From assembly GCF_001583495.1 (NCBI RefSeq), contig NZ_LQAQ01000032.1, forward strand, positions 1 through 64,000: a stretch of 64,000 nt of DNA, given 5' to 3'. Origin of the DNA: Flammeovirga sp. SJP92 (GTDB lineage: Bacteria > Bacteroidota > Bacteroidia > Cytophagales > Flammeovirgaceae). Positions within the stretch are counted from its first letter, which is position 1; each line of letters opens with the position of its first letter. Below the pieces are notes generated by a model. It did no database searches and was not told the origin of the DNA. It saw nothing but the letters and a program-made list of their open reading frames with translations. The position numbers were made by a program, and so were the translations under genes. Shown piece by piece: positions 1 to 9,700 of this stretch.

Positions 1-1
1 C

Positions 2-2212
2 AATTTTACACTGGTTGATGCAACTCAATTCATTGCAGATTCATTGGCACTTCTATCCCTTAAAATTGCCAATCCACAAATTAATGTTAATTGGAGTACA
101 CAACTTCCTATATCTGAATGGGAACATATTACACATTCTGGCTCACCTGCCGATCCAGTGTCAGCTTTAAATCTTGTAAATATAGACTTAAATACAATTC
201 CAATCGATTTTAGTAATGATAGAGCATTATTAGCGATAGATTCATTTGATATTTCTTCCAATCATTTCACCTTTTATGATTTATATAATGCTGAAGCTAT
301 TATCAATCAATCTAAGGAGTTTACCAACTATCAGAATCAAAGTACAGTGGGAGAAGAAATGTCATTTAGATATACAGGAAATGTTATTCGACTTTCTATT
401 GACCCCTCTATTCAAGATGATCGTAATGACTACCAATGGTATAAAGATGGTATTCTCATTAATAGTGCGGTAGATTCTTTTTATATTACTTCTGAAGTAG
501 GATCTTATGTTTGCAAAATCACAAATACTGATTTTAATGCATTAACATTATCCTCTGCTCCTTCCTTCATTTTTGATCAAGATGCTTTTGAGCAAGATTC
601 AATAATTGTTAGCACAATAGCTTCCTTAAACACTAGTAATACTTTGGGTTGGGACTTCAATACTCCTATCTCTACTTGGAATGGTGTCACTATTAGAGCA
701 GGTCGTGTTCAGAACTTAAGTTTAAAAAATAAGAGATTAGATGTACTACCTGATAACATTGGAGATTTAACTGAAATAGATTCATTAAGAATCGGTAATA
801 ATGATTTTAGTAGTTTACCAGTCAGTATAAGTCTATTCCCACACCTTAAACTCTTAGATATAAGTGATAATGCTTTCACAACTTTACAAGATGAGATCTA
901 TGAGCTTACAACTCTTGAAGTATTAGAAATTAATGGTAATGAATTAAATTATTTAGATCCTAAAATAAGTAATCTACAAAACACCAATAGTATTTCAATT
1001 GAAAACAATCACCTTTCATTTGATGACATTGATAGGTTACCCACAAACGCAATTCTTTCCTACACTCCTCAAGGAATAATTGGTGAAGAACAAAATATTG
1101 CTACTTCAGGTTATATCAAAATACAGATTGACCCTTCTATTGATGCTACTCCCGAAGTTGAGCCTTTCAATACTTATCAATGGTATTTTGAAGGTATATT
1201 ACTACTTGGTGCAAATCAAAGGTATTATGATGTAGTCAGTGAATACGGTGAATACTTCTGTACGATCACCAATTCCAACTACCCTAATTTAACTTTGAAG
1301 GTTGCGAGCATATTTGTAGAACCAGGTATGATCAATACATCAGATTCACTAGTACTTGTAAATATTAAAGAATTAAACCCATCGCATACTTTAGATTGGT
1401 CAATTGATCAACCTGTAAGGTTATGGGAAGGTATAAAAGTGGACGGTGCTTCGGCAAGAATCACGGACATTGACATCTGGAATAAAAATATTGATATCCT
1501 TCCGACATCATTTGCTACCCTAGATTCATTAAAAAGCGTGAATATTAGTGCGAATAATATTTTTGAGTTACCCGATGACATTGGAGATCTTGAACCTAGT
1601 TTAACCTATTTCAATGCTTCTCAGAATCATCTCACTTTTGCTGAATTAGATAAAGTAAGGATAAGTAACTCAAACCAAAGAATCCATTTTGTATATGGTA
1701 ATCAAAAGTTAGTAGGTGAAGCAGGTCTGACAATCACTTTAGAAAATGGTGTAAATTACCTTAAAGTTCCAAAGCAAGACCAAACTGAAAATGATGCTTA
1801 CCAATGGTATTACAATGGAAGCCCCTTAGAAGGGGAAACTACTGATTCTTTAAGAGTAAATAACATCGGAGAATATAACTATACCATTACCAATTCTCAT
1901 TATAAAGATATTGTTCTCACTTCCTTCCCTATTCTTGTAGATGGTGTAACGGGAATTAAAAATCTTATTACCAGTAAAATATCTGTTTACCCTAACCCAA
2001 CGGATAGTGATATTCATATTCAAACTTCTGAGGATATAAGAATTTTAGAAGTGAGTATTTTTGATGTTACAGGTAAAGAATTTAAGGTAGCAAGTAGAGC
2101 GAACTCAATGTATAAATGGACTATTGATATGCAAGATATTCCTAGTGGAATGTATTTGGTAAAAGTGAATACGAATAAGGGAATTACAGCTATCAAAGTA
2201 TCGAAGAGGTGA
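2..2212 (+). CDS. LRR / Ig-like T9SS-secreted surface protein (5' end outside window)
   Basis: The frame is open from base 2, so the gene starts before the window; the TTG at 44 is internal. The product is modular. At least three modules are visible, each with a leucine-rich stretch (for example LPDNIGDLTEIDSLRIGNN), a linker of the type NHLTFAELD...VGE, and an Ig-like domain starting YQWY.(D/E/N)G and ending in a (C/Y).ITN strand. The last ~75 residues are a type A T9SS sorting domain (VYPNPTDSDI, then a terminal KVSKR), so export through the outer membrane and cell-surface attachment or release are expected. LRR and Ig-like modules suggest binding to proteins or glycans; no catalytic motif is visible. 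A hairpin follows the stop. Family placement is secure, the ligand unknown. Confidence 0.85.
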   Translation, partial: NFTLVDATQFIADSLALLSLKIANPQINVNWSTQLPISEWEHITHSGSPADPVSALNLVNIDLNTIPIDFSNDRALLAIDSFDISSNHFTFYDLYNAEAIINQSKEFTNYQNQSTVGEEMSFRYTGNVIRLSIDPSIQDDRNDYQWYKDGILINSAVDSFYITSEVGSYVCKITNTDFNALTLSSAPSFIFDQDAFEQDSIIVSTIASLNTSNTLGWDFNTPISTWNGVTIRAGRVQNLSLKNKRLDVLPDNIGDLTEIDSLRIGNNDFSSLPVSISLFPHLKLLDISDNAFTTLQDEIYELTTLEVLEINGNELNYLDPKISNLQNTNSISIENNHLSFDDIDRLPTNAILSYTPQGIIGEEQNIATSGYIKIQIDPSIDATPEVEPFNTYQWYFEGILLLGANQRYYDVVSEYGEYFCTITNSNYPNLTLKVASIFVEPGMINTSDSLVLVNIKELNPSHTLDWSIDQPVRLWEGIKVDGASARITDIDIWNKNIDILPTSFATLDSLKSVNISANNIFELPDDIGDLEPSLTYFNASQNHLTFAELDKVRISNSNQRIHFVYGNQKLVGEAGLTITLENGVNYLKVPKQDQTENDAYQWYYNGSPLEGETTDSLRVNNIGEYNYTITNSHYKDIVLTSFPILVDGVTGIKNLITSKISVYPNPTDSDIHIQTSEDIRILEVSIFDVTGKEFKVASRANSMYKWTIDMQDIPSGMYLVKVNTNKGITAIKVSKR

Positions 2213-2228
2213 TATTTTTATCACCCAC

Positions 2229-2270
2229 ATCATTAGCTTATGAATTAAAATATAGGCTAATGATATTTTT
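2229..2270 (+). terminator. Rho-independent terminator after the LRR/Ig protein
   Basis: A 9-bp stem (ATCATTAGC at 2229-2237 with GCTAATGAT at 2256-2264) is followed by a T run, 17 bp past the stop codon. Confidence 0.6.
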
Positions 2271-2498
2271 TAGAAGAGACATAGCAATTCCAAATGTTTC
2301 ATAGACTGGTAATTGAAATTATGGCCTTTTGGGAAGATATCTCGTTTATCAGCTTTTGATTAAAATATTGACCCATTCGTTTTTAATGTATCAGGGCTTG
2401 TAAATCTTTTATTTAAAGCGTTTAAAGTTTATAATGAGAGTCATAAAGTGAATAGCTTACAAAAAGACCATGATTTCGAGTCATGAGTTATGGTATTT

Positions 2499-2612
2499 TA
2501 CCCTCTTTCATTATTAAGAATGATAAAAATGGTTCTTGCATTGATTCAGTGGACGGTTGCAATGTAACATCCTTACAAGGGCCATCATCATAAAAACCAC
2601 TTTAGGGACCAC
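2499..2612. repeat. Dispersed palindromic repeat, copy 1
   Basis: The 435-bp gap 2213-2647 holds no convincing ORF. Its 3' part resembles the spacer at 29094-29160 over ~75 bp: an AAGAATGA.AAAAATGGTTCTTG segment, then GTGGACG.TTGCAATG and AACATCC.TACAA. A related core in the opposite orientation lies at 22336 and 29210. The function is unknown. Confidence 0.6.
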
Positions 2613-2647
2613 ATCTCGATACATTTTCTTCATTCTTAACTCTAAAC

Positions 2648-4378
2648 TCAAATAACTTCTTCTTCTTTTTTGATTTCTATTATTCTATCACAATCCTCTA
2701 AAGTACTTATTCTGTGAGCAATGATGATAATAGTAAGGCTGGATTCTGATAGTTTATGAATGGATTCGGTAATTTCTTTTTCCGTTTGGGTATCAAGCGC
2801 TGATGTTGCTTCATCAAAGAAAAGAATTTCTGCATCAAAATAGAGAGCTCTTGCGATACCTACTCTTTGACGTTGCCCTCCTGATAATTTTGTTCCGTTC
2901 TCACCTATTCTAGTGTGTACTCCATTTTCTAATTCTTGGCTTACTTCGTAAAGGGATGCTTTTTTTAGTACTTCTTCTAGTTTTGGATAATCTATATTTT
3001 CTTCTTTAACACCGAAAGCTACATTTTCTGCTAATGATCCATCAATAATATAGACGGATTGTTGTACGTAACCCACTTTATGGTAGAAAGAATCTACGTA
3101 TTCATCTCCAAAGACTTGATCATCGATAAGATATTGTCCTTTTGTGACTTTTAGGAAACCTAATAAAATATTCATAATTGTGGTTTTCCCTGATCCTGAT
3201 GCTCCAATTAAACCAATCGTTTCACCTTTTTTAATAAGTAAAGAAAAATCCTTTACAATACTTTTTTCATTTGCATCAGGATATTGAAATTCTATATTTT
3301 TCAACTCTAATGAATGTTCGAAAGTTAGTTCTTTCTGAATAGGTTTCATATAATGTGTTTCTGACTTTAGACCATCTAATACTCCAAAAGTCCATTTATT
3401 CTGATTTAGAGCATTCAAAAAGGTCATCATACGATTTATTGATGGCATTACTCTAAAACCTGCAATAGCAAAAACACCTAATAATTGTAATAATTCAATT
3501 CTAGACTCTAAATAATAAACACCATAAATATTCATTACCAAAATTGCTAACATTAAAGCACTCTCAATCACTCGTGTTGGAGCAAGGTTATAGATATTTA
3601 TTTTAATATTTGAATCGACAAGTTCATCTACATCATTATTCATTCGAGTTCTAAAAAGGTTTTCAGACCCAGAAATAACAACATCTACATAACCAAAAAT
3701 ACTTTGAAAAATATTTTTATTTAATCTTGGACCTATTATCTTTCTAGTTTCTCCAATCTCAAGAGATTTATTGCGAACGTATTTATATAAAATAATGAAA
3801 GATGGGATAACAATTAGTGCTAATAATATGAGTATTTTGAAATCGTAAATTGCAATACTCAGCACAATAGATATTAATACAATTATTTCATTTAATATAT
3901 TTAACACACCCAAAACTTGCAGATTGGCAAAAGATTGAGTTGCAGCTTGTACATTACGATGTAGGACATTTGAATTTTCCTCCTTAAAAAACAAAAAACC
4001 CTTTCTATAATAAATCTGATGTAGTCTCTTAGCAAAATCACTATACAACCCCATTGCAAATTCACTTTGTAATTTTACAATAATCATCCCCGCTATATTT
4101 TTTACTACTACAACAAGAAACAAAACTACTGTCAGTAAAATGATAAACTGCTTATCATCCGTCAAACCAAATAAATTGTAGATCCAGTTAGCCCATGCAT
4201 ATTTATTTACTACATCATCCTCTAATAAAACGGCAAAAACGGGGAGCATGGCACTTAAACCTATTAATTCTAGTCCTGAATTAATGAATAAGAGTATGCT
4301 GACACCTATGGCTTTTACTTTTTGATCTTTGGGTAATACAGAACGAATAAATTGTATGGTCTGAAAAATGATATTCAT
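2648..4378 (-). CDS. ABC exporter, fused permease and ATPase
   Basis: A 576-residue half-transporter of the type I exporter family. About 330 N-terminal residues carry roughly six transmembrane helices (for example residues 20-45, 75-100, 150-185 and 270-310). The nucleotide-binding domain follows, with Walker A GASGSGKTT, signature LSGGQRQRVGIARAL, Walker B ILFFDEATSALD and the H-loop histidine in IIIIAHR. Such proteins work as dimers exporting lipids, lipid-linked sugars or peptides, and the fold is close to MsbA/PglK-like flippases. No C39 peptidase domain is present. The gene appears monocistronic, convergent with the LRR/Ig gene. The substrate cannot be told from the sequence. Confidence 0.85.
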   Translation of the reverse strand: MNIIFQTIQFIRSVLPKDQKVKAIGVSILLFINSGLELIGLSAMLPVFAVLLEDDVVNKYAWANWIYNLFGLTDDKQFIILLTVVLFLVVVVKNIAGMIIVKLQSEFAMGLYSDFAKRLHQIYYRKGFLFFKEENSNVLHRNVQAATQSFANLQVLGVLNILNEIIVLISIVLSIAIYDFKILILLALIVIPSFIILYKYVRNKSLEIGETRKIIGPRLNKNIFQSIFGYVDVVISGSENLFRTRMNNDVDELVDSNIKINIYNLAPTRVIESALMLAILVMNIYGVYYLESRIELLQLLGVFAIAGFRVMPSINRMMTFLNALNQNKWTFGVLDGLKSETHYMKPIQKELTFEHSLELKNIEFQYPDANEKSIVKDFSLLIKKGETIGLIGASGSGKTTIMNILLGFLKVTKGQYLIDDQVFGDEYVDSFYHKVGYVQQSVYIIDGSLAENVAFGVKEENIDYPKLEEVLKKASLYEVSQELENGVHTRIGENGTKLSGGQRQRVGIARALYFDAEILFFDEATSALDTQTEKEITESIHKLSESSLTIIIIAHRISTLEDCDRIIEIKKEEEVI

Positions 4379-4453
4379 AATAAAAAATGTTCTTCAAGTT
4401 ATTATTCTTGTTGAAAATATATAAGATTTAAGTTTGAATACTGTTTAGCGACA

Positions 4454-4461
4454 CAAATATA
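4454..4461 (-). promoter_or_regulatory. Candidate -7 box for the ABC exporter
   Basis: On the minus strand TATATTTG fits the Bacteroidota -7 consensus TAnnTTTG and lies ~75 bp before the ATG. No clear -33 TTG is seen. Confidence 0.35.
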
Positions 4462-4532
4462 GAAGAATTGAATGAAGAGGAAGAATTCTGTAGAATAAAA
4501 AGTGAATTTCTAATCATTCTTCCTACAAAAAG

Positions 4533-4565
4533 AAAAAGCTGTCCCTCAAAGAAGAACAGCTTTTT
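4533..4565 (-). terminator. Terminator after the GH29 fucosidase
   Basis: A 10-bp stem (AAAAAGCTGT at 4533-4542 with ACAGCTTTTT at 4556-4565) lies 19 bp beyond the fucosidase stop. Its A/T-rich outer stem could work in both directions. Confidence 0.7.
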
Positions 4566-4583
4566 GTTGTGATCTTAAAATAT

Positions 4584-6122
4584 CTATTTTAAAGCAATTT
4601 GACTATTGTCCTCGAATTGGATCTCAAATACGAATGCATGTTCGCAAGGTTTTTGAGATGGTAACATTATTTCTAATGCTTCCTCATCTTGGTTAAAGTC
4701 AAGTGCACCATCATTTCCTAATAATTTGATTTTCTTAATTCCTGAACTTACATATTCAGAATTTTTGTTTAATACTGGAATTTTTACTTTTCCATTTGAA
4801 GCCCAAGCCATAGAGATAGCATATAACTTTCCATCGTTAGTTGTGAAACGGAAATCATCTGCTGTTAAATCCTCATTCTTACCTTCAGTATGGTGACCTG
4901 TGGCTACTTTTGTTGGACCATCACCATAAATCTTCCATGGTCTTGATCCATAAATTGCTTTACCATTTACTGATAACCATTGTCCGATTTCTAATAAAAT
5001 TGCTTTTTGGTCTTCTGGAATAGTACCATCTGCTTTTGGCCCTACATTCAATAACAGACAACCATTTTTACTTACAATATCTACTAAGTCATCAATCAAA
5101 GTATTGGCATCTTTCGAAATCCAGTTCTTTACATAACCCCAAGAATTTTTACCAATTGAAGTATCTGTTTGCCATACTTTTGGATTGATATCTGACATTT
5201 TACCTCTTTCAATATCCAATACGTGTGTTCCCTCTGGGAAAGTCACCATCTTGAAGTTTTTAGTTTGAAGTACTACGTCTTTTTTCCATTCGATTCCTTT
5301 ATTATAATAGTAAGCTGCTAACTTAGGATGGTAAGGCATGAACTCTTCACGGTCAATATAGAAGTCAAACCATAAGATATCTGGCTGATAGCTGTCAATG
5401 ATATCTTTTGTTCTATCCCACCAGTGTGATAAAAATTCTTGATCTGCAGGAGCATAGTGATCATGCGGACGGCTGTATAAGTCACTGTATTGAGGATCCA
5501 TCGTATCAAATCCTTCTTTATAGGTGAAGTAGTTCCAGTTGAACGCGTAATGCGACGATGCTCCTATTTTAATGTCTCGGTTTCTAGCTTCTTTTGTTAA
5601 TTCTCCTAAGATATCTTTCTTTGGCCCCATATCTACCGAATTCCAACGAGTATGCTTTGACTTATACATTGCAAAACCATCGTGGTGTTCAGCTACGGGA
5701 ACTATATATTTTGCTCCTGACTTTTGGAATAAATCAACCCATTCTTTAGCATTAAAATGTTCTCCTTTAAACATTGGGATGAAGTCTTTATAGCCAAATT
5801 TATCAAGTGTACCGAAGTTTTTGACATGATACTGATTCATGTCTGTGGCTCCGATTTTTTTTGCTTCCCCTTTAGGAGACCACTCCACACTGTCCATGTA
5901 CATTAATCTAGGATACCATTCTGATCCATATTCTGGAACGGAATAAGCTCCCCAGTGGATAAAGATTCCCAACTTTGCATCTTGAAACCAATCTGGCACT
6001 TCATATTGCTGTAGGGATTCCCAATTGGGCTCGAATACCTCTTTGTTTGCTGTTGCATTTTCCTTTTGCACAGAACATGCACCTAGGAAAGCAGCCATAA
6101 TTAAAATAACAACATTTCTCAT
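4584..6122 (-). CDS. GH29 alpha-L-fucosidase, lipoprotein
   Basis: A 512-residue retaining exo-alpha-L-fucosidase. The N-terminus is a lipoprotein signal with a lipobox-like LGAC (Cys16), so periplasmic or outer-membrane attachment is likely. The GH29 catalytic barrel is recognised by FGIHWG-like KLGIFIHWG, the HHDGFAMY motif, and PDILWFDF, where Asp253 is the expected nucleophile. A C-terminal beta domain follows (LLLNVGPKADGTIP, then a sandwich). The start is the ATG at 6122. It is divergent from the HTCS and next to susCD, so it probably removes fucose from the glycan this locus imports. It is a paralogue of the GH29 gene at 43705. Linkage specificity and GH29-A/B assignment cannot be settled by eye. 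Confidence 0.9.
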   Translation of the reverse strand: MRNVVILIMAAFLGACSVQKENATANKEVFEPNWESLQQYEVPDWFQDAKLGIFIHWGAYSVPEYGSEWYPRLMYMDSVEWSPKGEAKKIGATDMNQYHVKNFGTLDKFGYKDFIPMFKGEHFNAKEWVDLFQKSGAKYIVPVAEHHDGFAMYKSKHTRWNSVDMGPKKDILGELTKEARNRDIKIGASSHYAFNWNYFTYKEGFDTMDPQYSDLYSRPHDHYAPADQEFLSHWWDRTKDIIDSYQPDILWFDFYIDREEFMPYHPKLAAYYYNKGIEWKKDVVLQTKNFKMVTFPEGTHVLDIERGKMSDINPKVWQTDTSIGKNSWGYVKNWISKDANTLIDDLVDIVSKNGCLLLNVGPKADGTIPEDQKAILLEIGQWLSVNGKAIYGSRPWKIYGDGPTKVATGHHTEGKNEDLTADDFRFTTNDGKLYAISMAWASNGKVKIPVLNKNSEYVSSGIKKIKLLGNDGALDFNQDEEALEIMLPSQKPCEHAFVFEIQFEDNSQIALK

Positions 6123-6756
6123 ACTATCTTTTTTTCTTTAAACGTAATCTTATAACAGTAAAGGATCAACTATCGATATTCATAAATCAACTTTTAGACA
6201 AATGTTAATTTCATCACACATATGTTTATTAATTTGAGTGGAATAAAAAAATGAAAATTTATATAATTCTCGATTTTAATTGTCCAACTGTTGGTTAAGC
6301 TTTCAATATCATTTCAGATGGTTATCGAACTGATATTTATATTCTTCCAAAACCGTTTGTTTTGTTAGGATAATGTTCGCTTTATCAATGATTCAAATTT
6401 AGGATTGATTTATAAGACAACTTGGAAATTATCATTTCAAATAGAGGGGCTATAATTTGAGAATATCTATAATTCTACCTTTTTTAATGATAATTATATC
6501 AAACAAACAAATTAACACCCCACATTTTAGGCAAGATTTTAGAGGGTATTTTTTATAAGAAGATAATTTTTAAATTTCACACACTATTTTACCTCATTTT
6601 CAAACAAAACATTGCTCACATTGTTAAAATGAGGTTTTGAAGAGAATTTTTTAATCGTATACAGGGTGTATATTAATTCTTTCTCCTTGGGAGATTGATA
6701 CCAAAGGGGGATTTATGTACTTTGTATAAGTATTTTTTGGACTTGAGAAGATTTAC
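6123..6756. other. Divergent intergenic region, fucosidase / HTCS
   Basis: 634 bp with no plausible ORF. It must hold promoters for both divergent genes. The only distinct element I see is the GTATA..GGGTGTAT motif at 6657, shared with the susC promoter. A TACTTTG sequence at ~6718 resembles, but does not exactly match, a -7 box for the HTCS. Confidence 0.6.
6657..6674 (+). promoter_or_regulatory. Candidate HTCS/PUL operator, copy 1
   Basis: GTATACAGGGTGTATATT lies 83 bp before the HTCS start. It matches GTATAGGGGGTGTATTTT upstream of susC at 15 of 18 positions, and both are preceded by TTTTTA. An operator bound by the AraC-type domain of the HTCS is inferred. Confidence 0.45.
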
Positions 6757-9700
6757 ATGATTTATTATTACTTTGAAATGAATTTACTATCAACTACCGC
6801 AAAATATTTACGATTTCTAAAGTATGTTTTGCCTTTTCTATGCACACTATTAGCTGTCTTTAATCCATCATATGCATTTGATGTAACTCCTGTGTTTGCA
6901 CATTATACCACAAAACAAGGACTGCCTCAAAATGATGTCAATTGCATTTTTCAAGATAAGAAGGGATTGATTTGGATTGGTACAAATGATGGCCTAAGTC
7001 GCTTTGATGGTTATGAATTTATAACCTATAGAATGGATACGCACAATCTCCCTTCTAACCTTATTGCATCGGTGATTCAAGATGATCATGGCAGTCTATG
7101 GATAGGCACTGCTGATGCTGGAATTTTTCGTTATAACACGACCACTGAAAAGTTTACTTTCTTTGGTAACACTAAGAAAAGTCCAAAACTGTTTACAGAC
7201 AATAGTGTTACATCTATGGTCAAAGATCATGATGGTAATATTTGGTTTGGTAATACTAAGGGACTTAATAAAATTGAAAGTAAATACACTACTCTAGATA
7301 AGATCAAAGTAGATAAGTATTTCCACAATCCTCACAACCACGAGAGTATTCTTGATAATTACATTACAAGGTTATTTGTGGACCAAAAAGGAAATTTATG
7401 GGTAGGTAGTAAAAAGGGAATTCAATTATTAATCAACCCAAAAGAAAAAAGTGAATTCAGTATCTTCAAGAAATTCCATAAAGGTACATATGATAACAGT
7501 GTGCTGTCTGTGACTGAAGGTAAAAACTGTCTTCTAGTGGCTTACTTTGATGGTATTTATCAATTAAAAGTAAAAGGTATTGGCGATAGCGAAGGTGAAT
7601 TCAAAAAAATAACTGACCTAAAAGCCGAACATATCCGCAATGATGAAGAGGGAATTATCTGGGCAGGTGCTGTAGATGGCTTATATCGCTTGAAATGGGA
7701 TGCTATTGGAGAAAAGTTGAATGTTATTGACCATTTTAATAGTGATAATAATGAACACTTCGGTGCAAATATCATTACTTCAATTTATGAAGATCAACTT
7801 GGAGTAATCTGGATTGGTACCAACGGAAGCGGCATTAACAAGTTTAATCCAAGAAGAAAAAAATTCAGACATATTAAAAAGGGTGACAAGCCAACTGACT
7901 TAAATTATAGCAAACTTAGAGGAACTTATGAAGACAAAAAAGGTCGACTTTGGATTGGCACTGAAGGTGGCGGTGTCAATATTCTCGAAGACGGTGCTTT
8001 TAAAGTTTTAAACCTTGCTCCTACAAAGAAATCACAAAATGTGGTTTATGCAATTGAGGAGTTTCAAGACCTAATGATATTCGGTATTGGCTATCCATAC
8101 AAAACATTAGCAATCAAAACTGAAAAAGCCACAGAACTTGAAAAAAGGTTATCAGAATGTGTTATTCACCCTAATAATCATCATAATGCCACTTTTGATG
8201 TACAAAATGATGGTGACTCTCTTCTTTGGCTTGCTACCTATGGAGGTGGTTTGATTAAAGGTGTTTATAAAGACAATAAATTTCAATGGTCTTACCCTCA
8301 AATATTAGACAAAGACGATGAGATTATTGACGTTATCCGCAGTATAATGATGGATAAACACGGAAACTTATGGTTAGGAACAAGTCAAGGTTTGGTTTAT
8401 TTATCTAAGGAAGAAAAAATAAAAAAAGAACCTGAATTTAAGGTATTCCAAAATAAAGCAGATCATCCAAACAGTTTAAGTTATAATTATATTTTGCCTG
8501 TTTTTCAAGCTTCAAATGGTGAAATTTGGATTGGTACTTTAGGTGGCGGATTAAATGTCTTCACTCCTTCTGATGGTAAAATCAAGGATATTCAATTTGA
8601 AAGAGTGACAGACGCTGAAGGTTTACCAAGCAATGTGATCAAATCGATATTAGAAGATAATTATGGAAACCTTTGGGTAGCTACAAACAAAGGTCTGAGT
8701 AAAATCAACCTAGAAAATAGAACCATTAAGAATTTAGATATTTCTGATGGACTACAAGATGATGAATTCGGTGAGTTATCTGCTGTTAAATTAAGAAGTG
8801 GAGAATTGCTCTTCGGTGGTGTCAATGGCCTTAATATTTTCAAGCCTCATGAAATCATTGACGACAATACTATTGCTGATTTGATTTTCACGGAATTGAA
8901 AATTTTAAATAAGAAAATCAATACTTATGACAAGTTTGAGGGGCATGAAATTCTTTCTTCATCTTTACAAAGCACTGAAAGTATTGAATTACAATACAGC
9001 CATAATAGTTTCTCTGTAAAATTCGCCTCTTTACATTACGGTGCTTCAGAAAACAATCACTATAAATATAAATTGGAAGGTTTTGATAAAGATTGGGTGG
9101 TAGCAGACGTGGAACAAAGAGAGGCAAAATACACTAACCTTTCTCCTGGCGATTATACACTTTATGTGAAAGCTTCAAATGGTGATAACATTTGGAACCC
9201 TACTCCTATTGCTCTTAAAATTGAGGTATTGCCTCCTTTCTGGTGGAGCTGGTGGGCTAAAGTCACTTATATTGCCTTATTTATGGCAATGGTATTCTTC
9301 TTCTCTCGCTATACAATCATCACAGCAAGAAAGAAGAGTCAGTTAGAAATGGAGAAGTTTGAACGTGAAAAACTTGAAGATTTGAGTCAATTGAAACTTC
9401 AATTCTTTACTAATATCTCTCATGAGTTACGCACTCCTTTGACACTGATTCATACACCTATTGAACAATTGATCAAAAAAGGTGGACAGCTTTCTTCTAG
9501 CGATCGAGAGAAAAGCTATCAGATGATATTTAAAAATGTGCAACACTTAATGCGTTTAGTAAATCAGTTACTTGATTTTAGAAAAGTGGAACAAGGGCAA
9601 ATGAAACTTCAGTTGTCAAAAGGAAACTGGTCTACTTTCTTGGAGCAAGTACATCACTCTTTCAAAGAGTTTGCTGAACACCAAAATATCAGCTTCACTT

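Noticed and set aside
44-2212. TTG at 44 as the true start of the LRR/Ig gene
   Set aside because: Upstream in-frame codons (FTLVDATQFIADSLALLSL) match the repeated linker before each LRR module, so the gene begins outside the window.
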